A stretch of 64,000 bases of DNA from Paenibacillus aurantius (GCF_032268605.1 NZ_CP130318.1:5307501-5371500), one strand, 5' to 3'. Shown: positions 1 through 8,830, counted from the stretch's first letter. Numbers and translations: made by a program. Notes: generated by a model not told the origin, from the letters alone.

Positions 1-2263
1 GTCTTTTGAAAGCCCGGCAGAAGGTATTGGAGGAGCCGTAGCCAACCTTTAAAGCAATTTCATACACCGGAAGCCCCGACGTTTCCAGAAGCTCCTTAGC
101 CCTATTCATCCGGAGGTCCTCCAGATAATCCGAGAAGTTGACTCCGGTTTGCTCCTTGAAGAACTGGGACAGATAACCCTTCGAGATATCCAGCCGGCCC
201 GCCACCGAATCGAGGCAGAGGTCGGAATCGGAATACGAATCCTGAAGCAGAGCCATAATGCTCTCCAGCAGTCCAATGTTCTGGCTCTTCTTGTGCTCGT
301 TGACGCAGATGCAAATGTCACGGTACACCCCCGCGAGCGAACTCAAGCTTCTCTCCAGCCCTTCGTAGGATTTCATGTCGTCGGCAAAGGGCTTGACCGT
401 ATCCAAAACGTATGTCTCGTCCATTCCGACCTGGGGCAGCAGCTTGACAAGCGTCCCCCACATTTCGTTAACGAGAAGCCGTAGCATAAGGATGGACAGC
501 TGCTTCTCCTTGAAGTTCACGTTATACAGCTCGTTTAGCAGTGTCTCGACCGCTTCCTGCTCCCCGGCCTTCGCCAGGTGGGAGAGCCGGACCTCCAGGT
601 CGGACGGATAATAATAGCTGCGGTTCTCCCCGGGAATCTGGTCGTACGCCATGACTCCGTCAAGGCCTCTCCAGCGCATATACTCCAGGGTATTTCTCGC
701 CTCTTCATAAGAGCGGGAGATGTTGACCAGTTCCTCCTGCAGCGGGCCAACGGCGAACCGGACCTGAATGTGCAGCTCCGTCTGGATCTCGGCCGCCGCC
801 CTTTCAAGCCTCAGGCGGACCCTCTCCCAATCGTTGTCCGGCCGGGAGGGGTAAGCGAACAGCAGGGCGATCTGGTCCTCCGCCATGTCATGGGCAAGCA
901 GCGGCTGAACCTGCTCCCGGGTCAGCACATCCTTGACGAGCACCCGCTTGCCGTCCAGGTCCACAAGCATCTCCCGGCTTAGGCTGCCCTCGAAGCCTTG
1001 CAGCTGCAGAACCGCGGCCCGGAACCAGCGGCCTTCGGCTTCAATGCCGGCGTGCCTCAGCAGGACGGGCGTGTCCGTCGGGGAGGAATAGTCGCCGCGC
1101 AGCAGCCGCTCAAACGAAGCCGCCTGGAGGAAGGGAGCTTCGCGGGCGATGCGCTCTTCGAGGTCGCTGTTATTCTCCAGGAGCCGCGTAACATGGTCGC
1201 GGATGAACCGGTAGGCGTCCCGCCCTGCCGGATCGGCCGCTCCCGCACGCTCGCGCAGGGTATCCAGAATCCCTTTCAGCGGGCGGCTGTTGCGGTAGGC
1301 GATCAGGTAAGCGTAGAGGAGCCCGAGGGCCAAGAACAGGAAGGCGAGGCTAAAGGTGATTTTCTTGATGTACAAAACCTTCTGCAGCACGACCCGAACG
1401 GGCTGGGCCACGAGATAAGTCCAATCGTTGGTGGGCGATTTCGAATAGGTAACCAGCATGCTCTTGCCGTCAATGGTCCGTTCGATGCTGCCCTTCTCTC
1501 CCTTCAGCAGGGCGGGATCCAGCCAGGCGGGAGTATCGGAAGACGACGCGGTGCTGACGACCTTCCCTTCCTCATCGACGATGCAGGCCCATCCTCCTCC
1601 CGATAGGTCAAGGCCGCGCAGCAGCTTCTGCAGCTCCCGGTTGTCCACCGTAATGCCGATGGCGCCTTGGGGATACCCGGGCATGCCGAGGGAGCGAAGG
1701 TACGTCAGCAGCGTGTAAGGCTGGTCATTCACGATGACCTCTTGGGCGGGGAGAATCTTTTTGTGGCGGTAAACGCTTACAAGTTCATTTCGAAAAGCGT
1801 CTTCCTCCCAGCCTTCATACCGGAAGTTCCGGTAAAATTCCGGATAGCTGTAGGTCGAGTCTTCCGTGAAGACCAGATTGCTGTTCTTGAACAGAATAAA
1901 ATACTTGAAAATGAAGTTATTCGCCAGACCGTAATGGTACAGGCTTTTGCGCGTTTCGAGTACCCGGTTAACGTTGGCTCCCTGATAAGGATCGGTAATC
2001 CGCTGAAATTGCATGATCCGGGTATCCTCGGTCAGCTGCATGGCAATGGAAGAGAGCTCCTGGAGCCGCCGGTCGAGAATCTCCCGGTTCTGCTGAAGCA
2101 TGTTGAAGTTGGCGGTGGTGACTTCCTTCTCCATCTCGATCAGCGTCTGATGATAGATCACCCAGCCGACCAGCAGAGGAAGCAGGAGGAACAGCAGGTT
2201 CGGCACCAGGAGGCGGAGAAAGACGGGATGCCCGCCGGCCTCTCCTTTTTGGATTAACCACAT
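1..2263 (-). CDS. Membrane-bound AraC-family sensor-regulator, C-terminus cut by window start
   Basis: This is a one-component transcription regulator of the YesN/AraC type with an extracytoplasmic sensor. About 754 residues are visible. A transmembrane segment at about residues 18-38 is followed by an outside sensor region, a second membrane segment near 300-320, a cytoplasmic linker and an AraC helix-turn-helix. The visible C-terminus (FCRAFKR) is the typical AraC end, so only the last few residues are missing. The ATG at 2263 has a GGAGGGG ribosome site six bases upstream. It is clearly paralogous to the regulator at 18782-21085 and less like its neighbour at 2495-4852. It probably controls a sugar-uptake locus to the left of the window or the importer at 5-8.5 kb. 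The ligand is unknown. Confidence 0.9.
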   Translation of the reverse strand, partial: MWLIQKGEAGGHPVFLRLLVPNLLFLLLPLLVGWVIYHQTLIEMEKEVTTANFNMLQQNREILDRRLQELSSIAMQLTEDTRIMQFQRITDPYQGANVNRVLETRKSLYHYGLANNFIFKYFILFKNSNLVFTEDSTYSYPEFYRNFRYEGWEEDAFRNELVSVYRHKKILPAQEVIVNDQPYTLLTYLRSLGMPGYPQGAIGITVDNRELQKLLRGLDLSGGGWACIVDEEGKVVSTASSSDTPAWLDPALLKGEKGSIERTIDGKSMLVTYSKSPTNDWTYLVAQPVRVVLQKVLYIKKITFSLAFLFLALGLLYAYLIAYRNSRPLKGILDTLRERAGAADPAGRDAYRFIRDHVTRLLENNSDLEERIAREAPFLQAASFERLLRGDYSSPTDTPVLLRHAGIEAEGRWFRAAVLQLQGFEGSLSREMLVDLDGKRVLVKDVLTREQVQPLLAHDMAEDQIALLFAYPSRPDNDWERVRLRLERAAAEIQTELHIQVRFAVGPLQEELVNISRSYEEARNTLEYMRWRGLDGVMAYDQIPGENRSYYYPSDLEVRLSHLAKAGEQEAVETLLNELYNVNFKEKQLSILMLRLLVNEMWGTLVKLLPQVGMDETYVLDTVKPFADDMKSYEGLERSLSSLAGVYRDICICVNEHKKSQNIGLLESIMALLQDSYSDSDLCLDSVAGRLDISKGYLSQFFKEQTGVNFSDYLEDLRMNRAKELLETSGLPVYEIALKVGYGSSNTFCRAFKR

Positions 2264-2368
2264 GTTCAACCCCTCCGTTCTCCGTCGAAAGTTGTTTCTA
2301 TTGTAAGCCACGTTTCCCGGGGGAGACAATGGGCGGTAAGATGTAGGAGCTAAGATTCGATCTTGGAC

Positions 2369-2398
2369 AAAAAAAGAACGCCTCGTATGATGGGGTTC
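2369..2398 (-). terminator. Rho-independent terminator after the 2495-4852 regulator
   Basis: Read on the minus strand, a short hairpin with arms GAAC.CC and GG.GTTC is followed directly by a run of seven T. It lies about 100 bases downstream of the stop at 2495 and separates the two regulator genes, so the regulator at 1-2263 probably has its own promoter. Confidence 0.6.
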
Positions 2399-2494
2399 GC
2401 GGGCAGCTGCCCTAAAACCATCAGGAAGCGTGTACTAGGAAGTCCACATAACCCGCCCGTTCCGCTCGCCACTCCTGCACGGTTACGCCCCCCC

Positions 2495-4852
2495 CTACCC
2501 CGCCCGGTCCGACGATGCGTGCTGCGTGCGGTACTCGCCCGGCGTGATGCCGCAGATGCGCTTGAAGACGCGGATGAAGTTCTGCGCGTTGTTGTAGCTG
2601 AGCCGGTCGGCGATGTCCCCCACCTTGAGGTCGGTGGTCACGAGCAGCTCCTTCGCACGGTCCATCCGGTACGCAATGATATAGTCCGTCAGCGTCATGC
2701 CGGTTTCCTCCTTGAACATGGAGCTGAACTGGGAGCCCGGCAGGGAGACGAGATCCGCGAGCATGGGCTGGGACAGGTCCTCGTCATAATGCTCATGAAT
2801 GAACTGGAGCACCTTCTCCATCGTCTTCCGCTGCCGCTGGTTCCGGAAGCCGGAGATGTGGGCGACCATGGCCGGATAGACCTCCGTGCCCAGCCACTGC
2901 ACGATGGCGTCCCCCGTCTTCAGCTGGGCGAGCCGCTGGTACAGGTTGTACGGGAAGAGCTTCGGGCCGCCCTCCGGGTCCAGCTCGAAGAGCGTCTTCA
3001 GCGAGGCGGCCACGAGCTGAACGAAGGACTGCTGGATGTGGTCGACCGAGGCCTGCCTCCCGCACGCCGTCAGCTTCGCCGCGAACTGGTCCGTCCCCTG
3101 CCGGATCTGCTCCAGGCGGCACAGCTTTAGGCCGGTGACGACGGTCAGCTCCTGCTCGGCCGGGTAGAAGAACGCGGACCGCTGCGGAAGCATCGACCCG
3201 ATGAAGATGACCTTGTCGTTGCCCTCCACGAGCTGGAACTCGAGCGCCTCTTTCGCCTCCCGGTAGGACGACCGGATGCGGGTGCGGCACGGGTAGCAGC
3301 GGCCAATGCCGATCGTCACGGTGACCTTGAGCAGCTCGCCGATCACCCGGTGCAGCTCCTCCGCCACGGAGAACACGGCCGCCTGGGCATCATGGGCGCT
3401 CGTCTCCTCCCCACCCAGGTTAAGGATGACGGCCGTCTGCTCCGTGCCCGTCTGGAACACCGCCCCTTCGGCATGGTGGCTGATCACTTCACGGGCTATA
3501 TTGTTAACGGCATAGCCGAAAAGGTTCAGGTCCTGCTCCGTCTGGCCGCGCAGGTCGTCAAGCTCCAGGCACATGACCGCATAGTACCGCCCTTCCATCG
3601 GAAGGCCGTAATACCCGAAGCGCTGCCCGAGCTCCTCCTCTTTCATGGCTTCGTTCAGCACCCGCCGCAGAAAATGCGTCCTCAGAAGCGGCATGGAGTC
3701 CTCCACCTGCTTCTCCAGCTCGTCGTTTGTCCGGTGCAGCGTCTCCACATAGTGGCGGATCAGCCCGAACTCATTCAGCCTTCCCGCCGCCGGTGCGGGA
3801 TGCTCGCGCCCGCCGCGCCGCAATAGCTCGAGCAGGCCGTGCCAGAGGCCGAAGAAGCTGCGGGACAGCCAGAACACCGCCAGCAGGCTGACCGCGATCA
3901 GGAAGAGGCCGAGGCCGATCATCATCTGCTTGATCCAATCGAAATGCCCGGTCAGCTCCTCCACCGGCAGAACCGAGATGTACTTCCACCCGCTGTAGGA
4001 CGACTGCAGGTAATTGACCAGCATCGTCCGCCCGTCGATTTTCTCCGAGAACCGGTCCTCGGGCTTGGTGGTGGCAAGCAGCTTCTGAATGAGAGGAGAA
4101 TGCAGGTCGGGGCCGAGCAGGTTTTTGTTCCAGTCGGAGAAAATGTTGCCCGAAGGCGTCGCGATCAGCATCTCCCCGCTGCTTCCGAGGGTCATGTGGG
4201 AGAACACATCGAAAAAGGCCCGGTCATTAAGCTCGATGATGAGGTAGCCCATCGGCTGATCCAGAACCGACACGGGCAGCTTGCGGACATAGGTCACCAC
4301 ATGGGAACCGCCGCGGGGAAGCCGGGACTCCGATTTGCGGTCCGTCAGGAAATAAGGCCGGCCGTTCTCCAGCTCGGAGGCTTTCGCCTCGAGCCGTTTC
4401 CGAAGGTCCGGGTCCAGCTTCCCCAGGTCCGTGACCCCCTGGCTTGGGCTGACGAGCAGCTTCTGTTGAGTCATATAGAGAGAGACAGCGTTGGCATCGC
4501 TGATCAGCCCTTCCATGGAGGTCAGGACGGTCATGACGTCGCGTGCTTTCTCCGGATTCTCATAAGGATTCGACAAGGACAGAAACTCCTTGAAGTTGGG
4601 GTTGAACGCATGCTGAAGGGCAATCTTGTCGAGTGTGATGAGCTTCTCGTCAATCCTCTCCTGCACCTGCTTGACCGTTTCCCGATTCGCCTTCCCCACT
4701 TCCTCGGAAACGGCGTTCTCGGCAACCAGATAGGCAATTCCGCCGAAGACGGCAACAGGAACAATAACAAGCAGGGAAACCGCAACCAGAACCTTAAGCT
4801 TCATGGACCCTTTCGTCCACATGCCGTTCACGATCCGCAGGAGCAAGGACAT
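2495..4852 (-). CDS. AraC-family sensor-regulator with extracytoplasmic Cache-like domain
   Basis: A 785-residue membrane-anchored regulator. A transmembrane helix lies at about residues 20-42, an outside Cache-like sensor at about 45-305, a second helix at about 308-332, a cytoplasmic GGDEF-like or linker region, and a C-terminal AraC double helix-turn-helix at about 680-780 that ends in the usual signature (ICGITPGEYR). Such proteins usually sit beside a solute-binding protein and two permeases and activate them when sugar is present. Here that set is the upstream neighbour (5054-8471), on the same strand. An internal ATG at residue 11 is an alternative start. The protein is longer and less like the other two AraC sensors in the window. 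The ligand cannot be read from sequence. Confidence 0.9.
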   Translation of the reverse strand: MSLLLRIVNGMWTKGSMKLKVLVAVSLLVIVPVAVFGGIAYLVAENAVSEEVGKANRETVKQVQERIDEKLITLDKIALQHAFNPNFKEFLSLSNPYENPEKARDVMTVLTSMEGLISDANAVSLYMTQQKLLVSPSQGVTDLGKLDPDLRKRLEAKASELENGRPYFLTDRKSESRLPRGGSHVVTYVRKLPVSVLDQPMGYLIIELNDRAFFDVFSHMTLGSSGEMLIATPSGNIFSDWNKNLLGPDLHSPLIQKLLATTKPEDRFSEKIDGRTMLVNYLQSSYSGWKYISVLPVEELTGHFDWIKQMMIGLGLFLIAVSLLAVFWLSRSFFGLWHGLLELLRRGGREHPAPAAGRLNEFGLIRHYVETLHRTNDELEKQVEDSMPLLRTHFLRRVLNEAMKEEELGQRFGYYGLPMEGRYYAVMCLELDDLRGQTEQDLNLFGYAVNNIAREVISHHAEGAVFQTGTEQTAVILNLGGEETSAHDAQAAVFSVAEELHRVIGELLKVTVTIGIGRCYPCRTRIRSSYREAKEALEFQLVEGNDKVIFIGSMLPQRSAFFYPAEQELTVVTGLKLCRLEQIRQGTDQFAAKLTACGRQASVDHIQQSFVQLVAASLKTLFELDPEGGPKLFPYNLYQRLAQLKTGDAIVQWLGTEVYPAMVAHISGFRNQRQRKTMEKVLQFIHEHYDEDLSQPMLADLVSLPGSQFSSMFKEETGMTLTDYIIAYRMDRAKELLVTTDLKVGDIADRLSYNNAQNFIRVFKRICGITPGEYRTQHASSDRAG

Positions 4853-4943
4853 CCCTTCCTTCCTTAGCTAGTAATGTAACCCCTTACATTCAGTATAGCG
4901 AAGTTTCCCCGGCCTGTCCCCGCCCCCACCCTCCTCTATCGGC

Positions 4944-4975
4944 AAAATGAGCCCTTCCCCCTAAGAGGAAGGGCC
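4944..4975 (-). terminator. Probable terminator after the solute-binding protein gene
   Basis: A strong hairpin with arms GCCCTTCC and GGAAGGGC lies 80 bases downstream of the stop at 5054. On the minus strand it is followed by a short T-rich tail (CATTTTG). It would end the importer transcript before the regulator gene at 4852. The weak T-tract keeps confidence moderate. Confidence 0.5.
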
Positions 4976-4982
4976 CTAGGTC

Positions 4983-4998
4983 CTAGTGCCTTATCCGC
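4983..4998. repeat. Solo end of the 95-bp inverted-repeat element
   Basis: The bases CTAGTGCCTTATCCGC match the terminal inverted repeat of the elements at 8492-8583 and 57365-57461. No second end or body is visible nearby. A match of about 15 bases is not expected by chance in 64 kb, so this is best read as a relic or solo end of the same family. It lies between the terminator hairpin and the stop codon of the solute-binding protein. Confidence 0.5.
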
Positions 4999-5053
4999 TG
5001 CCCTACACCCTCAGCCGCGGCCTTATTCATCCGGGGGCTCCCCCCCTTACCCG

Positions 5054-6568
5054 TTACTTCTTCTGGCTCTTGTACCACTCGTTCACCTCTTTGGTGATCT
5101 GGGCTCCGCCCTTGTCCAGCCACTCCTTCGCGAAGCGGTCGAAATCATCGAGCGGCACCTTGCCCATGACGATCTTCACGTATTCCTCATCCCGAAGCTT
5201 GCCGAGGTCCGCCCCCTTCTCGATCGAGGTCGGCGCCACGAAGGACAAGGCCGGGTTCTTCACTCCGAGATCTTTTACCAGGTCCAGGTTCTCCTTCTGC
5301 GCCTTCTGAACCGCTTCCGGAGCAGTCATGACCACGTAGCTGTACGGGTCATACGGGTTATGCTGGATGGTTGCATCGACACCGTCGGCCTTGTATTTCT
5401 CCACGTTCACCTTCGGCTTGCCGTCCGCTCCCTTCGTGTAATGCACGCCCTCCAGGCCGAACCGCTTCATCTGGTACGCTTCGTCGCTTGCCTGCCACTC
5501 CAGGAACTCCATGATGCGCTTCGCCTTGTCCTTGTCCGTCTTCGAAGGAATGACCCACTCCCCGAAAAATCCCGAGGTTTCCCCGAAGCCGAATTTGCCC
5601 GTCGGGCCAGCCGGCGGCTTGATCATGATGAGATTGGCCTTCGGGTCCACCTTGGCGAGGTTCTCCACGTAGCGGGCATAGTCGCTCGTCTGCGCACCCA
5701 GCAGCATGCCGGCCTTGCCGCCTTCCAGTTTCTCCCACACCTGAGAGTTCTTCAGCACGGCGAAGTCCTTATCCAGGCCGCCGTCCTGGTACAGATTGCG
5801 CAGCCATTCGAGCGCCTTCTTGCGGCCCGGCGTGATCGAATCGCTCATGAGGGTGCCGTCCTCCATCACCCTCCATCCGCTGCCGGTATCGAATGCCGTG
5901 AACAGCGGGTCCATGTGCGAGACGTTCTCGCCGAAGGCGATACCGAACGTATCGGCCTTGCCGTTCTTGTCCGGGTCGTCCTTCGTGAATTTCACCGCCG
6001 TCTGGTACACCTCGTCCATCGTCTTCGGAACCGGAAGACCGAGGTTGTCCAGCCAGTCCTTGCGGATCATGACGGCGGCGCGGGTCAGGGCGCGCGTACG
6101 GGGAACGCCGTAGAGTTTGCCCTCGATTTTGATATTGTCGAAGACCGCCTGAGGGGTTTTCATAAGGTTAGGCGACCCCTTGATGAGGTCATCGAGCTGG
6201 AGAAAGGCTCCCTGCTGCACGTATTTGTTGAATTCCGGATCGGGATACTTCGTCCACAGGATGATATCCGGCATGTCCCCGGAGGCCAGCGTCACCTTCA
6301 GCTTGTCCTCGTAGCTGTTGTTCGGGACCGCCATCGGTTCGAATTCGATGTTGAATTTGTCCTCGATGTACTTCCACACTTCATTCTTCTGCGGCGGCTC
6401 ATTGTACAGAGGGTACATCATGCTGATCTTCAGGCGCTTTCCCTTGCCTCCTCCATCTCCCGCATCCGCTCCCGATTCCTTCTCCTTCGTGGAGCACCCG
6501 GCCGCCGCTCCCGCGGCAACCGCTACCGTAAGTCCAAGGGACAGCGCTTTCAACCATGGTTTTCTCAT
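5054..6568 (-). CDS. Sugar ABC transporter solute-binding lipoprotein
   Basis: A 504-residue extracellular substrate-binding protein of the LplA/LipO family, anchored to the membrane by lipid. The N-terminus has a basic stretch, a hydrophobic segment and a lipobox with Cys (AAGC), followed by a Lys/Glu/Gly-rich linker. The ATG at 6568 is chosen because GGGAGGTT lies seven bases upstream and the signal peptide starts there; a longer in-frame reading adds 23 residues without signal features. It is the last gene of the importer operon (permeases at 7509-8471 and 6618-7490). The divergent heparinase-like gene suggests an oligosaccharide, perhaps with uronic acid, as ligand, but this is inference. 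Confidence 0.92.
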   Translation of the reverse strand: MRKPWLKALSLGLTVAVAAGAAAGCSTKEKESGADAGDGGGKGKRLKISMMYPLYNEPPQKNEVWKYIEDKFNIEFEPMAVPNNSYEDKLKVTLASGDMPDIILWTKYPDPEFNKYVQQGAFLQLDDLIKGSPNLMKTPQAVFDNIKIEGKLYGVPRTRALTRAAVMIRKDWLDNLGLPVPKTMDEVYQTAVKFTKDDPDKNGKADTFGIAFGENVSHMDPLFTAFDTGSGWRVMEDGTLMSDSITPGRKKALEWLRNLYQDGGLDKDFAVLKNSQVWEKLEGGKAGMLLGAQTSDYARYVENLAKVDPKANLIMIKPPAGPTGKFGFGETSGFFGEWVIPSKTDKDKAKRIMEFLEWQASDEAYQMKRFGLEGVHYTKGADGKPKVNVEKYKADGVDATIQHNPYDPYSYVVMTAPEAVQKAQKENLDLVKDLGVKNPALSFVAPTSIEKGADLGKLRDEEYVKIVMGKVPLDDFDRFAKEWLDKGGAQITKEVNEWYKSQKK

Positions 6569-6617
6569 CCTACAGAACCTCCCATTTTGGTATGAATTGG
6601 TGACGGAGCACCGGATG

Positions 6618-7490
6618 TTACCCCTTAACGGAGCCAAGCAGCACCCCTTTGGTAAAATGCTTCTGAAGAAACGGATAAACGAACAGGATCGGCACGGTGG
6701 CCACGATAATCGCCGCCATCTTGATGGTGGCCGGGATAATCTTCAGCTCTCCCATCGCCGCCTCGAAATCCTGGGTAGAGCCCTCGATGATCATCTGCCG
6801 CAGCACGACCTGGATCGGCCACAGATTGGACTTCGTGATGTACATGACCGCCGCGAAGAACTGGTTCCAGTGCCCGACGGCATAGAACAGGGTGAACGTC
6901 GCAAGCGCGGGCATCGACAAGGGAAGCACGATGCGGAACAGCACGCCGAGGTTGCGGCAGCCGTCGATCTTCGCCGCTTCCTCAAGCTCCTCCGGGATGC
7001 TCTGGAAGAAGTTCCGCATAATGATGAGGTTAAAAGCACTGATCGCCCCCGGCAGAATGAGCGCGCCCATCGTATTCATGAGCCCGAGCGCCTTGACCAC
7101 CATGTAGGTCGGGATCATGCCGCCGCTGAACAGGATGGTGAAGACGACGAGGAAGAGGATGGTCCGGCGGCCCTTGAGCCTTTTTTTGGCCAGGGGATAA
7201 GCCATGAACACCGTCAGCACGAGGTTGGTAAGCGTCCCGACCACCGTAAGAATCACCGTCGTATACAGGGAGTGGACGAAGTGCGCGTTCGTGAAAATCG
7301 TCCGGTACGCATCCCACGTGAGGGATTCCGGCCACAGGATGACGCCTCCCCGGAGCACCTGGGTCAGCGGGGCGAGCGACGTCGCCAGAATGTACAGGAA
7401 CGGAAGCAGCGTAACTCCCGCGAAGAACAGCAGAAGGAGCACGTTGCAGACGTCAAAGATTCGGGTGCCAATCGTCGGTTTGTACAGCAT
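6618..7490 (-). CDS. Carbohydrate ABC transporter permease (LplC/YtcP type)
   Basis: A 290-residue inner-membrane permease with about six hydrophobic segments and the conserved cytoplasmic EAA loop (EELEEAAKIDG, near residues 165-175) that contacts the ATPase. It ends with the family signature GSVKG. The start at 7490 has AAAGGAG seven bases upstream. It is 18 bases downstream of the other permease and 49 bases upstream of the binding protein, so all three are cotranscribed. No ATPase is encoded here, as is usual for this class, which shares an MsmX-type ATPase. Confidence 0.94.
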   Translation of the reverse strand: MLYKPTIGTRIFDVCNVLLLLFFAGVTLLPFLYILATSLAPLTQVLRGGVILWPESLTWDAYRTIFTNAHFVHSLYTTVILTVVGTLTNLVLTVFMAYPLAKKRLKGRRTILFLVVFTILFSGGMIPTYMVVKALGLMNTMGALILPGAISAFNLIIMRNFFQSIPEELEEAAKIDGCRNLGVLFRIVLPLSMPALATFTLFYAVGHWNQFFAAVMYITKSNLWPIQVVLRQMIIEGSTQDFEAAMGELKIIPATIKMAAIIVATVPILFVYPFLQKHFTKGVLLGSVKG

Positions 7491-7508
7491 GGTAGCTCCT
7501 TTCCGGCA

Positions 7509-8471
7509 TCAGAAGACGCCTTCTTCTCCGAATTTTTGGCTGAGCCAGTTGGCTCCCGCCACCAGCACGAGGCCGACGAGCGATTTGAACAGCCCCACCG
7601 CCGTCGTGTAACTGAATTTGCCCCCGATCAGGCCCTCCCGGTATACATAGGTTTCGAAAACATCGCCCACGCTGTTGACCGTGGAGTTAAGCATCAGGAA
7701 GATATGCTCGAACCCGACGTCGAGGATATTGCCGAGCCTCAGGATCAGCAGGATGAGAATCGTGCTGCGGATCGCCGGCAGCGTGATGTGCCACAGCTGG
7801 CGCCAGCGCCCCGCTCCGTCCACAATCGCCGCCTCGTACAGCTGCGTGTCGACCCCCGAGAGGGCCGCCAGGAAGATGATCGTGCCCCAGCCGGCTTCCT
7901 TCCATATGCTCTGCGAGACGATCAGGGTCCGGAAATATTCCGGGGTGGTGAGGAACGCCACTTTCTCTCCTCCCGAGGCCTGGATAAGCTCGTTGACGAT
8001 CCCGCCCTGCGTGCCGAGAATGAGGTACGTCATCCCCGCCACCACCACCCAGGAGATGAAATGCGGGAGGTAGATGATCGTCTGGACCGAGCGCTTGAAC
8101 CAGCTGATCCGCAGCTCATTGAGCAGAAGGGCCAGAAGGATCGGAGCCGGGAAGAAGAAGATCAGATTGTAGAAGCTGATGAGAATCGTGTTGCGGAAGA
8201 TCGCCCAGAACTTGTCGTAGGTGAACAGGTTGACGAAATGCTTGAGCCCGACCCAGTCGCTGTGCAGCACCCCTTTGAAAGGGGAGTAATCCTGGAACGC
8301 GATGACCACGCCCCACATCGGCACATACTTGAACAGAAGAAAAAACAAAAGGCCGGGCACCAGGAGCAGGTAGAGGTCCCAATCCATCAGAAGCTCTTTC
8401 CCGCGCCGTCTCTTGTACAGGACGCCCGTTTCAGCGGCACGTCCGGCGGCCTCGGCGGAACGGACATTCAT
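7509..8471 (-). CDS. Carbohydrate ABC transporter permease (LplB type)
   Basis: A 320-residue membrane permease, first gene of the importer operon. It has a polar N-terminal extension of about 30 residues, about six membrane segments, and an EAA loop (LYEAAIVDGAGRW, near residues 205-217) that marks ABC sugar permeases. The ATG at 8471 has AAGGAGAG about ten bases upstream. The 95-bp inverted-repeat element at 8492-8583 starts only a few bases upstream of this ribosome site, so it must be part of the leader if transcription starts further upstream. Confidence 0.94.
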   Translation of the reverse strand: MNVRSAEAAGRAAETGVLYKRRRGKELLMDWDLYLLLVPGLLFFLLFKYVPMWGVVIAFQDYSPFKGVLHSDWVGLKHFVNLFTYDKFWAIFRNTILISFYNLIFFFPAPILLALLLNELRISWFKRSVQTIIYLPHFISWVVVAGMTYLILGTQGGIVNELIQASGGEKVAFLTTPEYFRTLIVSQSIWKEAGWGTIIFLAALSGVDTQLYEAAIVDGAGRWRQLWHITLPAIRSTILILLILRLGNILDVGFEHIFLMLNSTVNSVGDVFETYVYREGLIGGKFSYTTAVGLFKSLVGLVLVAGANWLSQKFGEEGVF

Positions 8472-8491
8472 AGCGGCTCACTCTCCTTCGG

Positions 8492-8583
8492 TAGTGCCTT
8501 ATCCGGGAGTATTGATCTGCTTCCCTATTATTTTTCGTGCATACAGGGGTTTTCTCGTCCACGAAGTTACCGGATAAGGCACT
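8492..8583. repeat. Inverted-repeat element, copy A
   Basis: A 92-base element whose ends are complementary (TAGTGCCTTATCCGG and CCGGATAAGGCACT). It is alignable along most of its length with the element at 57365-57461; shared inner blocks include CTGCTTCCCTATT and GGTTTTCTCG. It could be a non-autonomous mobile element (MITE-like) or a structured leader. It sits directly upstream of the ribosome site of the permease gene at 8471. Confidence 0.75.
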
Positions 8584-8629
8584 GAGTCATGTGCTTATTC
8601 TAGGACAAGCCTCCCGCCAAAAGATACAA

Positions 8630-8696
8630 TCATTTCAAATGACACAAAAGCGCTTACAATCCGCGGCTCTCCGGACGTAATCATCTGAAATGATTA
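8630..8696. promoter_or_regulatory. Two related palindromes in the divergent importer/heparinase region
   Basis: Two dyads with the same core lie 48 bases apart: TCATTTCAAATGA at 8630-8642 and AATCATCTGAAATGATT at 8679-8695. Both fit a pattern like ATCATTTSAAATGAT. Two copies of the same dyad between divergent genes are typical for operator sites of a dedicated regulator; an AraC protein next door is a candidate, though AraC sites are more often direct repeats. Confidence 0.4.
8644..8659. promoter_or_regulatory. Candidate catabolite-responsive element (cre)
   Basis: The minus-strand bases TTGTAAGCGCTTTTGT match the CcpA cre consensus WTGNAANCGNWNNCAW at all but two fixed positions. The site lies between the two palindromes in the divergent promoter region of a sugar locus, where carbon catabolite repression is expected. 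Confidence 0.45.
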
Positions 8697-8735
8697 TCCG
8701 CCGAAGCGGATGCTCCGGGGAAAAGATTATATCCC

Positions 8736-8751
8736 TGGAAAGCGTTTCCGG
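8736..8751. promoter_or_regulatory. Second, weaker cre-like site
   Basis: TGGAAAGCGTTTCCGG has the core GGAAAGCGTTTCC dyad of a cre but departs from the consensus at about three fixed positions. It lies about 80 bases upstream of the heparinase-like start at 8831. Confidence 0.3.
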
Positions 8752-8830
8752 CTACAATGAAGGGGAATCGGGCCGGGTCCTTGGGAGCAAGGGCCGGCTT
8801 ACCCTAGTCAAGGGAAAGGATGAGAAATTC

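Noticed and set aside
2401-2412. Palindrome GGGCAGCTGCCC
   Set aside because: A perfect dyad but without T-tract or second copy; it lies between a gene and its terminator and I see no support for a function.
3839-4867. 342-codon open frame on the plus strand
   Set aside because: Antisense to the AraC sensor-regulator; the minus-strand reading has clear domains and this one has none.
8492-8583. Riboswitch or T-box in the permease leader
   Set aside because: The element recurs upstream of an unrelated protease gene with terminal inverted repeats and shows no known riboswitch core; a mobile or repetitive element fits better.
6318-8585. 755-codon open frame on the plus strand
   Set aside because: It is antisense to the solute-binding and permease genes, with His/Arg/Asp-rich composition typical of a GC-rich shadow frame and no ribosome site.
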